In this document: one piece after another, positions 13,287 through 22,798 of the stretch
How positions within the stretch are numbered: position 1 is the stretch's first letter
How the letters are laid out: each line of letters opens with the position of its first letter
NCBI GenBank assembly: GCA_903930455.1
Contig: CAIYYT010000215.1
Location: 1 to 58,942 of the forward strand
Direction: 5' to 3'
Origin: an uncultured bacterium
Lineage (GTDB): Bacteria > Zixibacteria > MSB-5A5 > CAIYYT01
Length of the DNA stretch: 58,942 nt
Position numbers and translations under genes: made by a program
Notes under the pieces: generated by a model
The model's input: only the letters and a program-made list of their open reading frames with translations
The model's database searches: none
What the model was told of the DNA's origin: nothing

Positions 13287-15893
13287 CTAGCTGAAACCAA
13301 CAACGCTTTCCGGGTTGGCGCTTTGCGGTGAAAGCATTTGCTGTTTGACTGCCTCAGCGAGTTGCTGACGAGTGTAGGGCTTCTTGAGATAGGCTCCGGC
13401 GCCCATGGCCTGCATTTGTGACACACGGTCGGTAGCGGCAAAGCCGCTGACAATTATGGCCTTTTGGCTGGGATTAAGCTTGAGAATCTCGCGATACGTG
13501 TCCAGGCCATCAAAACCTTTCTCCAAGATCATATCGAGGACGAGCAGATCAACCGGGTGCTCAGTGACATAGGCCACAGCTTCCCGACCGTTCGCAGCCG
13601 TCTTGACCTCATAACCAAGACTCACCAGAATCTGTTCGGCGATCTCTCGCTGTTCCGGCACGTCATCGACCACTAAGATGGTGCCGGTGCCTTCGAGATC
13701 GGCGTCCACTGGAGCGGCCGCGATTGTCGCTTCCTGGCTCACAGGGAAATAGAGGAGGAATTCCGTACCTTTCCCAAGTTCAGAGAGGACGTCGTAATGA
13801 CCCTTATGGTCTTTGATGATTCCATAGACAACCGCCAGACCCAGACCACTGCCACTCGCGCCCATTTGCTTATTAGAGTAATATGGCTGGAAGATCTTCT
13901 GGATGTTGTGCGGGTCGATGCCGACACCGGAATCGCGAATGCTCAGGATGGCATAGTCGTCTTCTGTTATTCTGCTGAAATCGCTGTGCAAATGACTGAG
14001 ATGCTCCTGAGATGTCTTGATTGTCAATGTGCCACCATCAGGCATCGCTTCAAAGGCGTTGACTACAAGATTCATAATGGCTTTCATGAGGTGCGATGAC
14101 GATCCCAGTATGTTGCTTACGCTGTCATCCAAGACAGCGGTCACTGTAACTGCGGGATGAGCCATTTGCAGCGACAGACAATTCGACGATTCCAGGTATT
14201 GTCCGATGACATCGTTGATGCTGGTCGGCTTCAACTCGCACCTCCCCCTTCTGGCCAACGCCAGCAAGTCCTGGATCACGTCGGCAGCGTCCTGGGCGGC
14301 CTTGCCCATGATTGTCAATTGTCGGCGATGCGGACTGTCTGGAGGTAGTTTCATCATTATCAGTTCCGGATAGGCAACGAGCGGGCCAAGGATGTTGTTA
14401 AGATCATGCGCCACTCCTCCCGCCAGCAAACCGAGCGATTCCATCTGCTCTGCCTTTTCCAAGCGTCGCTGCAACGCTTCGCGTTGTTCTTCCGCCTGAA
14501 TGCGCAAGGTCACGTCACGTGCTACGCCGACGATTCCGGCAACCTTGCCGTCCTCAAAAAACGGTTGCTCACTTACCTCAAGCATGATCCGCTGCCCTTG
14601 CTTGTGGCACACTTCTGCTTGATATGGCGGGCAGGCCGTTCCCTCGATGAGAGCTTTTTCCGTATACTCAGCGACCTTGGTGTTGATGGGATTGTCTGTC
14701 AGGAATATCGAATAATGTTGCATCCACTCCTCAGGCGTATAGCCGGTGACAGCTTGCACAGACTGCGAGACATAGCGAAAAATCCCGTTGGTATCATGCC
14801 GGTAAATAAAGTCACGCGCATTCTCAAGGAGAACGCGTTGCTCTTCCGCCAAGGCCGAGACCTTGGCAGTTGTTGCCTTCAGTGCTTGCTCAGAGTGCTT
14901 ATGCTCGACGACTTCGTTGATCAGATTGGCATTTTGCACGAAGAAATGGCTGATCAGACGGGCAATCTGGCCGAACTCGCCTGCGGTCGTTTTCAGCTTC
15001 TCAATAGGCGCCGGATCGTCGTCCGTAAGCGCCGTAGAGATTAGTTTAAGCGGGAGGGTAACCCAGCGACGCATCGTAAGAAAGAGAACAAGTATCAGCA
15101 CACAGAGAAAAGCCAGAATCAGCTCTGAACGCGAGGAAACAGCGCGATTGAGCTCCCTCAGGAATTGCGATTCGCTCTCGCAACGAACCACCGCCAGCGG
15201 CTTGTTGCTCAGGTCGAGCAACGTATCGGCGGTGCGTATCTTTCCCTCTGCCCGGTCAGACGCCCACGGTGGCAAGGCATCCAAGTCTAAGATCACGACA
15301 ATCCGGCTCCCCGCAAGACGCGACAGTTCTTCAACGTACTCCGACGACCAGAGTCGCCCCACGAAAAAGAATCCCCGCGGTGGAGACTCTCGTTTGTTGT
15401 CGGAACTCGGTTGGATGGGCGCGCCAAAGATCTCCAAGACGCCGGAAGACGTCCGGACAAAAAAGTGAGGGAAATGGCCGCGTCGAAAGACGACGGCACT
15501 GGAGTCGCGCGAAATCGGTAATGCCAGTCCGCTCAAGCCGGGAGAATCGGAGGCACAATATACGGGAGCAAGATTCGTGTCGCACACCCAGGCAGCCGAG
15601 GCATTAAACGTGTTCAAAGAGACATCGATATTCTCCTTTGCCCAGGCGCTGTCCCGGTCGTTTACGAACTTGACCATGTCATCCCAGAAACTGTAGTCAT
15701 ACGCCAGAGTCTTCGGTGCGTAGCTCTTGAGATCAATGATCTTGTGTAGCAGTTGATTCTTGGCTTGTTCTTGCTCGCCCATGGTCAGGTCGAGGCGGTA
15801 TGTTTCAGAATGGTGCAACGCGGCCATACCTGCCATGAGTACGCAAATCATCACTACCAACAGTAGCGACAAGCGTGTTTGAACATTAATCAA
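13287..15893 (-). CDS. Hybrid sensor histidine kinase/response regulator (CHASE4-PAS-HisKA-HATPase-REC)
   Basis: An 868-residue membrane sensor. TM1 covers about residues 8-27, followed by a CHASE4-like extracytoplasmic domain (YDYSFWDDMVKFVND). TM2 lies near 260, then a PAS domain with PAC tail (about 345-465). The H-box is GGVAHDLNNILGPL, and the ATPase region has DSGVGI and GSGLGLAVVYGI. The C-terminal receiver has VVDD, the phosphoacceptor in LVLDMIL, and KKPY. The start is TTG at 15893, with GAGGA eight bases upstream. The gene lies directly upstream of the two peptide genes, and its 3' end was copied with them. Whether it controls the peptide locus is not shown by the sequence. Confidence 0.93.
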   Translation of the reverse strand: MINVQTRLSLLLVVMICVLMAGMAALHHSETYRLDLTMGEQEQAKNQLLHKIIDLKSYAPKTLAYDYSFWDDMVKFVNDRDSAWAKENIDVSLNTFNASAAWVCDTNLAPVYCASDSPGLSGLALPISRDSSAVVFRRGHFPHFFVRTSSGVLEIFGAPIQPSSDNKRESPPRGFFFVGRLWSSEYVEELSRLAGSRIVVILDLDALPPWASDRAEGKIRTADTLLDLSNKPLAVVRCESESQFLRELNRAVSSRSELILAFLCVLILVLFLTMRRWVTLPLKLISTALTDDDPAPIEKLKTTAGEFGQIARLISHFFVQNANLINEVVEHKHSEQALKATTAKVSALAEEQRVLLENARDFIYRHDTNGIFRYVSQSVQAVTGYTPEEWMQHYSIFLTDNPINTKVAEYTEKALIEGTACPPYQAEVCHKQGQRIMLEVSEQPFFEDGKVAGIVGVARDVTLRIQAEEQREALQRRLEKAEQMESLGLLAGGVAHDLNNILGPLVAYPELIMMKLPPDSPHRRQLTIMGKAAQDAADVIQDLLALARRGRCELKPTSINDVIGQYLESSNCLSLQMAHPAVTVTAVLDDSVSNILGSSSHLMKAIMNLVVNAFEAMPDGGTLTIKTSQEHLSHLHSDFSRITEDDYAILSIRDSGVGIDPHNIQKIFQPYYSNKQMGASGSGLGLAVVYGIIKDHKGHYDVLSELGKGTEFLLYFPVSQEATIAAAPVDADLEGTGTILVVDDVPEQREIAEQILVSLGYEVKTAANGREAVAYVTEHPVDLLVLDMILEKGFDGLDTYREILKLNPSQKAIIVSGFAATDRVSQMQAMGAGAYLKKPYTRQQLAEAVKQQMLSPQSANPESVVGFS

Positions 15894-16033
15894 GGGAGAA
15901 TTCCTCTATGCCTGTTGTCCGTTTTCGACCCCATTTGTTAGCTTATCGGTTCCACGGAACTCAGATTTAGTATCGTCAAATGCAGTTTGAACCTAAAGCT
16001 GGGGTTGGAGAGGCAGCGAGATCTGTTAAGTTA

Positions 16034-16099
16034 ATGCCGGAGGGGGGAATCGAACCCCCACGGGGTGTAAGCCCCGCCGGATTTTGAGTCCGGTGCGTC
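16034..16099 (-). repeat. Partial tRNA-Leu copy, distal attachment site of an island
   Basis: 66 bases identical to 22798-22863, the 3' part of the tRNA-Leu(CAA) gene from the D-arm edge through the anticodon, variable and T-arms to the 3' end. The 5' portion of the tRNA is absent, so this is not a working tRNA. It is the displaced tRNA end expected after integration of a tyrosine-recombinase element. Confidence 0.9.
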
Positions 16100-16648
16100 A
16101 AAATGTCAGTCTTATTGTCAGAGAGAAACTTCTAACCAACGCGTTTGTTAGCCAAATGGTTGGCCACTGGATCTGAATAGATGCTTTGTGACTGATTATC
16201 ACGAATTTTACGGAATCTATGGCACAGAATTGGCACAGGGAGCTTTCTGAAAGATAGAACCCGGACTTGGGCCCCAATACGGTTTCATCCCGATAGCACT
16301 CTGAGCGGGTGTTCGAGCATTGATTAAGTCTTTAGTCTCGTTCTGAAGCCACGAAGTATGTCGTCAAACCAATTCAGACACGAAGTGCTGGAAGTTAGTA
16401 TACGGTTTGAGTAGTGGCGAACACTTTTCGGCGGTGTCTCCGCTGAAGGTTGACGTTCGCCTTCGATCTCACTTACAAAGCGCTCTCAGTCCCGAACGAT
16501 CTACCCAAATCGTCTTTTAGCTCAACACCCCTTCTTATCCAGATTTGGCTGACAGCAAACACCTATATCGAATACAGGTAAGGTGAGTATCAACGTTTGA
16601 CGGAGCAATCAAGAAAACATGTGGAGTCATCCATCGACAGCGTCCAAA
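16100..16648. other. Non-coding end of the island
   Basis: About 550 bases without a convincing gene on either strand. Close to the attachment site, a direct repeat TGGCACAGAAT-TGGCACAG (about 16220-16238) could be recombinase arm sites. The rest shows nothing I can name. Confidence 0.5.
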
Positions 16649-17263
16649 TCACACAACTTCAATATTGACCACCTCGCGAATAGGTATATGTCCAAAGCGA
16701 TCATCAACCGACTCATCATTAACTTTCCACTCCTTGTCGTAAACAAGTTTCGGGCTTCTGATTTCGGTGAGTACGTTGTTCTCGCATCCGTTGTGATGGT
16801 AGATCCTGACGCTCTTTTTCAAATGACAGGCAAATCTGACAAGCGCGAGGATGAGCATTTCCTTGATCGGTGACATTTTGCCAGGCGTCGAAATCGCCGT
16901 AAGAGTGTCTGCTAAGAATCCCGGCATTTCACCGGAGATATGCAGTTGGAGTTTCGTGCGCGCCCTGTGTATGGGGTCAAAGCTGTCCGGGGCGAGACTG
17001 CACTCAAGGAACTCAAGGGCAAAAAGAACGGCAGCAGACTCCTCCGGGGAGAGACGCGAATACGAGCCACTTCTGTCCATGAGGCGATACCCCCCCGCCT
17101 CGCCATCAAAATACAGCGGGAAACCCGCCGTTTCGAGTGATCGAACATACCGGTATGCGGTCCGCTCGCTAATATTGCACTCCCTCACCATCGTCTTGAC
17201 ATCAACAGCTCGTCTGTGATGGAGGAGGTTTATGAGCAAAACCAGATTTTCAACTTTTGCCAT
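16649..17263 (-). CDS. HTH/WYL-type transcriptional regulator, short form
   Basis: A 204-residue protein with an N-terminal DeoR-type winged helix-turn-helix (about residues 1-60, ECNISERTAYRYVRSLETAG) and a short C-terminal WYL-like region (KSVRIYHHNGCENN, RSPKLVYDKEWKV, FGHIPIREVVNIEVV). It is shorter than the usual ~310-330 residues and lacks the C-terminal WCX part, so it is either a compact form or truncated. GGAGG precedes the ATG at 17263. A GGGGGAG/CTCCCCC hairpin lies immediately upstream. It follows the exported-peptide gene by 71 bases, so the two may be co-transcribed. The ligand and targets are unknown. Confidence 0.8.
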   Translation of the reverse strand: MAKVENLVLLINLLHHRRAVDVKTMVRECNISERTAYRYVRSLETAGFPLYFDGEAGGYRLMDRSGSYSRLSPEESAAVLFALEFLECSLAPDSFDPIHRARTKLQLHISGEMPGFLADTLTAISTPGKMSPIKEMLILALVRFACHLKKSVRIYHHNGCENNVLTEIRSPKLVYDKEWKVNDESVDDRFGHIPIREVVNIEVV

Positions 17264-17334
17264 ATAGCCTCCGGGGGAGCTTGGGTTCTCCCCCAGTTTG
17301 GTTTGTGGATTAGCAGCCTCTTATCTATTTGAGG

Positions 17335-17586
17335 CTACAGCACAGCACCGAAAAACAAGACCACTACCTCGATCACATCGGATGCCGCCATTTCGCTGTT
17401 CGGTATCACCGCAGTGCGTGTTATGATAGTAGTATCTGCCGAAATGCCTTCTCCGGGGAAAGGTACGCTGCCGCTTCCTTCAGCAAAGGCTGGCACGGAG
17501 ACGATTTGGCCAGACAAAAGCCACACAGTGCAGAGCGCTGTCAGCGCAATCACGATGCGTCGGGCGCGTTGGGAATGCCCTTTCAT
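17335..17586 (-). CDS. Small exported peptide of unknown function
   Basis: An 83-residue protein with a strong AGGAGG site before the ATG at 17586. Residues 1-35 form a Sec signal peptide: a basic start (KGHSQRARR), a hydrophobic core (IVIALTALCTVWLLSG) and a VPAFA cleavage site. The mature part is about 48 residues, Gly/Ser/Thr-rich, ending in a hydrophobic VIEVVVLFFGAVL. No Cys in the mature part and no family that I recognise. It lies between the large kinase/AAA+ regulator and the WYL regulator in the island, with a possible sigma-54-like promoter and inverted repeats upstream. A signal or effector peptide is a guess. Confidence 0.7.
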   Translation of the reverse strand: MKGHSQRARRIVIALTALCTVWLLSGQIVSVPAFAEGSGSVPFPGEGISADTTIITRTAVIPNSEMAASDVIEVVVLFFGAVL

Positions 17587-17639
17587 GGTTCCTCCTATGA
17601 GTTTGGGTCGAGAGCCGACGGTTCACAGGAGAAGTGCAA

Positions 17640-17655
17640 GTCAAGAAGTGTGCCA
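17640..17655 (-). promoter_or_regulatory. Possible sigma-54-like promoter for the exported peptide
   Basis: On the minus strand TGGCAC-ACTTC-TTGAC resembles TGGCAC-N5-TTGCA. The -24 half is perfect, but the -12 GC is GA. Transcription would start about 40 bases before the peptide ATG. A palindrome GTGCCAAAGTTGGCAC overlaps the -24 side. Confidence 0.35.
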
Positions 17656-17747
17656 AAGTTGGCACGCTAGCCTGCCAGATCAGATTCCGTTGTCAGGCAA
17701 TGTGTTAGAGCATTGAGACTCGCTTTCAGATCACTAGGTTTTGCGAG

Positions 17748-17832
17748 CACGCTCACCGTTTTGACGAGCGTGACGGATGTGAGCGGTGAACCTGTTGGTC
17801 TACCTCGGGATAGAATTCACCGAAATGGTGAA
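17748..17832. promoter_or_regulatory. Cluster of inverted repeats, candidate activator sites
   Basis: CACGCTC/GAGCGTG (17748-17754 and 17766-17772, 11-base spacer) and TTCACC/GGTGAA (17816-17821 and 17827-17832, 5-base spacer) are perfect dyads. The TCACCG core also occurs at 17753-17758 and inverted at 17784-17789. They lie about 100-190 bases upstream of the possible promoter of the exported peptide, the usual distance for enhancer-binding activators. Confidence 0.4.
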
Positions 17833-17874
17833 CAATTTGAGTTGGGGAGAGTGCGGTTATACGGGTTGTGTCGG

Positions 17875-20800
17875 CTAATCGTTTCGAGAGTCTCTTACAA
17901 TGCCGTATTGTTTGATCCGTCGCTGTAGAGTTGTGTACGACAGATTGAGGGCGCGAGCGACGGCCGACTGGTTCCAATCGAAATCGTTGAGGAGTTCCGT
18001 GATACGGGCTTTCTCACTCTGCGATCCCTTGGCTCGGAGAGTGGTTCGAGCCGAATCTCGAGATCTCAATCCTGCAACCTCAGTTGGCAGCATTTCAATA
18101 TCGATTGATCCATACTGATGTAGGATACACATCTTTTCGACCACATTTCGAAGTTCTCTCACATTGCCAGGCCACGAATAGGCAGTCAATATTTCCAGCG
18201 CCGATCCGGTAAACCGGAGAGCACGGTTTGGCGCAAGAGTGGAGACAAAGTGTTCAATAAGTAACTCAACATCTTCGGGTCGGTCTCGCAAGGGTGGCAG
18301 GATTATCTCGATAGTATTAATTCGATAGTACAAGTCGGAACGAAAACTATGGTTGCTGATCAACTTGTTTAATTCCTTGTTTGTCGCCGCCACAAAGCGA
18401 ACGTCTACCGTTTCCGGAACATTACTACCCACCATTTCGAACTGCTTAGTCTCAATCACCCGCAGCAATTTTGCCTGTGTCGCAAGTGGCATATCGCCGA
18501 TCTCATCGAGGAACAGGGTACCACCGTCAGCAGAATGGAGTCTCCCCTCACGGCGAGCAACTCCCGTGGCCACACCCTTCTCGATGCCGAAGAGCTCGCT
18601 GTCCAGAAGCTCACCGTCAAGTGTAGCGCAGTTGACGCTCACCAGAGGGCCATCACGGTAGGGACTATACTGATGAATCATAGTAGCGAGGATTTCTTTG
18701 CCAGTGCCACTCTCGCCTCTAAGCAGGATCGCTGCGTCTGAGTTTGCGATGATCGGCAGTTTTTCAAGAATATCCTTCATCTCCCTGTTGCGGGTAATTA
18801 ATATTGTTCCTGACCCACGAGCGGCCAGCGTCTTGACTGCTTCGTTTTTTTGCCTCTGGAGCAGATCCAGCGTGCGGGCGTGCGCAAAGGCGACCGCGAT
18901 GAAGTTCGCCACAGACTGTATCAACTCCCTCTCATCAATGCCGAATAGACCGGGCAAGCTGTGATGATCGAGATAGAGCACTCCGATGAGTCTGTCCTGG
19001 GATACGAGCGGCACACAGGCTATCGACAGGATATTATGCACGACAACACTCTTGTAAGATTTTGTCGTTTCGTCCCTCAGCGCATCTTCGACAAACATAC
19101 CTCTGCGGCGATCATACACCGATTGGATGACGCTCTTGCTCAGATTGATGATGTCGCTAAGGCTCTCATGGTCACAGTCAATGGCCGCTTCCACCCGCAA
19201 GTTCTTACCGCCTTCGGTGGAAAGCAGGATCGCTCCCCGTTCGGCACTCGTCTCATCCAGCGCAAGGCGCAGCAATTGCTGCGCTGTTGATTTGTAATCA
19301 GACACGGTATTGAGCAATGATGAAACGTGATGGAAAGCGACATACTTGGAGCGATAAGAGTCCGTCGACGTCGTCAGCCGAGCAAGAGAAGCCTCAATCT
19401 CGCTTGCTATGTCGGGATTAGGGAGCAACTTCGCTAGACGAAGCGCTTCGAGCAGGAATCTCAGGCGAAGACCGGTTTGCTTCGTCGCTTCGTAATATTT
19501 CTCAATCTGAAGCGAGGTATACAGTGCATGGAAGTAGAGACCAACACGCGAATACCTACGGAAGGATTCTTTCAGTCGGGAGCTATCGACACGAATGGAG
19601 CTTTCTTCCGTGCTGTCGAAAGCATGAATGTGACTATAGACTGCCTCAGCAAAAACAGCTGCTGATTCAGTCAGATGTTTTCGCAACAGCTCCGACTCCG
19701 CCACAACACTCTTGACCTCCTCAGAGTAACCGGAGAAAAGAAGCAATGCGATACAGGAGCAGGCTCCAAAGAAATTGCCGCAGCCAATGTATTCCTTGGT
19801 CAACTCGACGCAGGATTCCGGGTCGACCTTCCGTTTTCGCACGAAATCCAGGCATTCGCGTAGCTGTCGAGAATCAAGTAAGTGCACACGATCTTGCGCG
19901 TCTTGAGATATTTTCTCTGCGCGGGATCGCAGGCTTGCCGACAAATCGGCTTTGCCTTGCCAACAATACAGCGTTCCCAGGTAAAGCAGGGATTTGCCCA
20001 GGAGCCAAGGTATGGAAACCGACTCAAAAACAGCGGTCGCATATCGAAGTCCAAACTCTGCTTCACGATATCTTCCTCGGCGAAGGTTCAGCCAGCCCAT
20101 ATTCAGATGATACAAGCCGATGGCTCCGCGGTCGCCGCGTGTTCGAGACACTTCCAAGTAATTGGCGATCGCTCGTTCCGCCTTTTCATATTCTCCGATG
20201 AGCACATAACACGAAAAGAGACTCGCCTCCATAAATGCCCCGCGAGCAATACCACTGCTCGCACAATTGAGCTTTTTCGCTGATGAATGGAATTCTATTG
20301 CTTCCTTGTACTCTCCGCGATCAAAGGAAACCAATCCAAGGTTTGCATAAAGTGGGACCAGACGATCACTATCGACGTACTCAGCACAGTCGCGAATAGC
20401 TGTTTCAAGCACCTCACGAGCATTATTTAGGTTGCCCAGCGTCCACTCGATGCAACCCAAAGCGTTCTGAACAATGAGCTCATGAGTAGCAAGTTTGTGA
20501 TCTTTGGCAATCCTGGCAAGAACTCGGAAGCCCCGTAAGGCGGACCGCGATCGACCTTTTCGATACACAGTCCACAACTGTCTCTCCAACACTTTCAATC
20601 GCAGGTGTAGTATGTCATTCGCTGTGGCAATAGCGTAGGCTCCCTTAAGGAATCGATCATGCTCTTCCTGATCCTTATCTATGGCGTACAAGTCTGCCTG
20701 CTGAAGGTGCACATGGATCTGCTTGGTTGGCGACAAGTGGTTCGAGGCCAAAGCCCGTATGAAATCCTGTCGCGCATCTGCCACAAAACCCGAGAGCCGA

Positions 20801-22119
20801 CAACACTCCCCGAGTCGCACGTAAAGCGAAGCTCGATTCTTTGCCGAAATTTCGTCAGAATCGCTTTCGAGCAATCGTTTCAGCAGGATAGCGGCTTTGA
20901 GAAACCGTCCCTTGGCTTTCAGCTTCAGAGCTGTGCGGGCAATCTGTACACAAGATATCGCAGGTTGTGATGCTGTATTCGGCGATGCAGCACCATCTAT
21001 CCGAGCATACAACTCTTCGATGTCACCCAGCGAGGGAGAAACATAGAAGTGGTCAGCGTAACGCTCAACGGAAGTCTCTGACACAACCTTGCGAGCAACT
21101 CTATACTTGTCAGAATGCGACATAAGGCTTGTCGCTTCAAAGTCATTCGCCAGCTCGAGCGGAATGCCCAGAAGCTTGACATCATGTGTCAAAAATTGCA
21201 GAAGACCTTTGTGTGATCCATTCGTCTCCTTCTGCCACATGTAGTAACGGGTCCTAATCACGTGCCAAAGTAAGTGATTCTCGTAGCGGGAAGCATCTAT
21301 CGCAAGCTGGCTTCCGTGTTCGCGAAGTAGGTGACCGAGATTCGCCGGCCGTTCAACATGATGGTAATGTGACAGAGAGTTGACAATGGGCACCAAACCT
21401 CCCATTTGGCGACACAAGTCGTCCCGGGTTACCTGGAGCTCCTGATGACTTCCGTCGGCCACGTTTCTTAACTGCACTTCGAGCTTAGACGGACTATTGT
21501 GTGACATGAGAAGCAGCATAACACCGAGAGAGTAGTGGTCTGACTGCGGAAGCACTATCTCGTTTCGCAGAATCTCGGGAGCTATATGCAGAGGCGAACC
21601 GAATACCAGACCCTCTGGCTGCATGCCACTTGCGGTAAGAAGATCAAAGTCTGAAAGCAGGACTCTGTGCGTTTCGCCCCGGCACAAAATCCGGAAATTG
21701 TCCTTTTTCAGGTCGCAATGAACATACCCCATGCAGTGGATGAAATCTACGGCTGAGAATATCTGGAGTAGGAGTTCTTGGTAGTTGCGCCGGAACATCT
21801 CAGTATCGAGATCAACACTTTCAGAAACGTACGGATACACAACATTGTACATTCCGTCCCGTTCAAACCCGCTGATCGGAGAAAGTACGTTCGGATGTCT
21901 AAAGTGACAGGCACTCTCAAAACTGTGCTTCAGGATGCGGCCACAATCGTCCTGGGACATCGACGAACCTTCTGCTGGCCTTTTGACCAGAACTTTCCGC
22001 CTTAGTCTCCGATCAAACCCGACGAATGACTCAAATAGATTGCCTGTGGCGATTCTTGTTTGAAGCTCGAATCGTTCAGCAGAATTATAGGCATCCAAGG
22101 AAGGCTCCGCGGCTCTCAA
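17875..22119 (-). CDS. Giant Ser/Thr kinase-TPR-GAF-AAA+-Fis transcriptional regulator
   Basis: A 1414-residue fusion. Residues 15-290 form a Hanks-type kinase-like domain with Lys in VLVKRP, catalytic loop HCDLKKDN (134-141) and DFD in place of DFG (157-159). The Gly-rich loop is poor, so kinase activity is uncertain. TPR-type helices follow (about 390-900), then a GAF domain (about 940-1090). An AAA+ domain has Walker A GESGTGKE (from 1135), GGTLFLDEIGD and YSWPGNVRELRNVV. A C-terminal Fis-type helix-turn-helix (DFDWNQSAVARALNLSYTTL) ends the protein. The sigma-54 contact loop GAFTGA is GVATGV (1182-1187). The start is uncertain: TTG at 22119, or TTG at 22098 with GGAG upstream. Confidence 0.9.
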   Translation of the reverse strand: MRAAEPSLDAYNSAERFELQTRIATGNLFESFVGFDRRLRRKVLVKRPAEGSSMSQDDCGRILKHSFESACHFRHPNVLSPISGFERDGMYNVVYPYVSESVDLDTEMFRRNYQELLLQIFSAVDFIHCMGYVHCDLKKDNFRILCRGETHRVLLSDFDLLTASGMQPEGLVFGSPLHIAPEILRNEIVLPQSDHYSLGVMLLLMSHNSPSKLEVQLRNVADGSHQELQVTRDDLCRQMGGLVPIVNSLSHYHHVERPANLGHLLREHGSQLAIDASRYENHLLWHVIRTRYYMWQKETNGSHKGLLQFLTHDVKLLGIPLELANDFEATSLMSHSDKYRVARKVVSETSVERYADHFYVSPSLGDIEELYARIDGAASPNTASQPAISCVQIARTALKLKAKGRFLKAAILLKRLLESDSDEISAKNRASLYVRLGECCRLSGFVADARQDFIRALASNHLSPTKQIHVHLQQADLYAIDKDQEEHDRFLKGAYAIATANDILHLRLKVLERQLWTVYRKGRSRSALRGFRVLARIAKDHKLATHELIVQNALGCIEWTLGNLNNAREVLETAIRDCAEYVDSDRLVPLYANLGLVSFDRGEYKEAIEFHSSAKKLNCASSGIARGAFMEASLFSCYVLIGEYEKAERAIANYLEVSRTRGDRGAIGLYHLNMGWLNLRRGRYREAEFGLRYATAVFESVSIPWLLGKSLLYLGTLYCWQGKADLSASLRSRAEKISQDAQDRVHLLDSRQLRECLDFVRKRKVDPESCVELTKEYIGCGNFFGACSCIALLLFSGYSEEVKSVVAESELLRKHLTESAAVFAEAVYSHIHAFDSTEESSIRVDSSRLKESFRRYSRVGLYFHALYTSLQIEKYYEATKQTGLRLRFLLEALRLAKLLPNPDIASEIEASLARLTTSTDSYRSKYVAFHHVSSLLNTVSDYKSTAQQLLRLALDETSAERGAILLSTEGGKNLRVEAAIDCDHESLSDIINLSKSVIQSVYDRRRGMFVEDALRDETTKSYKSVVVHNILSIACVPLVSQDRLIGVLYLDHHSLPGLFGIDERELIQSVANFIAVAFAHARTLDLLQRQKNEAVKTLAARGSGTILITRNREMKDILEKLPIIANSDAAILLRGESGTGKEILATMIHQYSPYRDGPLVSVNCATLDGELLDSELFGIEKGVATGVARREGRLHSADGGTLFLDEIGDMPLATQAKLLRVIETKQFEMVGSNVPETVDVRFVAATNKELNKLISNHSFRSDLYYRINTIEIILPPLRDRPEDVELLIEHFVSTLAPNRALRFTGSALEILTAYSWPGNVRELRNVVEKMCILHQYGSIDIEMLPTEVAGLRSRDSARTTLRAKGSQSEKARITELLNDFDWNQSAVARALNLSYTTLQRRIKQYGIVRDSRND

Positions 22120-22341
22120 TTGTCATCTGTCGTTAAGATACACTTATATTTCCAAATGACAAGTGCTGCCGGGCTTTGCGCATAGCCCAGAGGTTGGTGG
22201 AACGAATCTATTCAGTTTAGACAAGTCTCATGTCTAACAATTGATCATGCAACCCCTTATATCAACAACAAACCCGCGATTCCCTGCGTCTCCAATTGAC
22301 CTTAGTTGACCACGCAATTCCTGAGCGCTGGCAAAGCTACC

Positions 22342-22785
22342 TTACTTAATATCGATCTTCCCGATTGACTTCTTCAAATGCTCCTGCGTTTGATGAGTAG
22401 TCATCATCGTTGTCTCGATATCCTTGTGACCAAGGAGCTTACCCATTGTTGCAGGATCAACTCCATTCATTTGCATCAACGAATTAGACGTGCGACGCAG
22501 GTCATGAACACGTGTAAGGTCTCTGAAAAGCCTGCCGTTCTTGCCACTTCAACAGTGCATCTCTCAGAGAGTCATTGTCCAATTGGCACCCTTCTTCATC
22601 ACAAACACATATGTACCATCATCCTTGAGCTTTGCGATAACATCAAGAGCGGTTTGGTTTAGGAAGAACTCTTTCGAACAACTCATGGGAGTCCAGCCCT
22701 CCCTCGGTCGAATCTTGAGTAGACCAGTTCTTAGATCAACATTGCGGATTGTGTGAATCTGATCAAGGTGGTCCAGTACCGTGTG
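22342..22785 (-). pseudogene. Tyrosine recombinase (integrase) remnant
   Basis: The minus strand encodes a recombinase catalytic domain in pieces. VDLRTGLLKIRPREGWTP is followed by VIAKLKDDGTYVFVMKKGANWT, then a +1 shift to NDSLRDALLKWQERQAFQRP, then a return to HDLRRTSNSLMQMNGVDPAT and LGHKDIETTMMTTH. The HxxR motif and LGHK are kept. The N-terminal half with the first catalytic Arg is missing, and the catalytic Tyr (normally in RYTH) reads TTH. The gene lies next to tRNA-Leu, its presumed target. Confidence 0.88.
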
Positions 22786-22798
22786 ATGTGTTTAACTA

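Larger units (their letters stand above)
12259..13378 (-). repeat. Tandem duplication of about 545 bp carrying peptide gene plus kinase tail
   Basis: Unit A (about 12259-12806) and unit B (about 12833-13378) align along their whole length: terminator, peptide gene, leader hairpins, a further conserved non-coding stretch, and the last ~30 codons of the hybrid kinase. Peptide genes are nearly identical, the upstream region is well conserved, and the kinase-tail part is clearly more diverged. Confidence 0.85.

Noticed and set aside
12259-13378. CRISPR-like or simple repeat array
   Set aside because: Only two long units that contain genes, a terminator and a kinase tail. There is no short repeat-spacer periodicity.
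16034-16099. A second tRNA-Leu gene
   Set aside because: Only the 3' part is present. The D-arm and 5' acceptor strand are replaced by unrelated sequence, so it cannot fold; it is an attachment-site copy.
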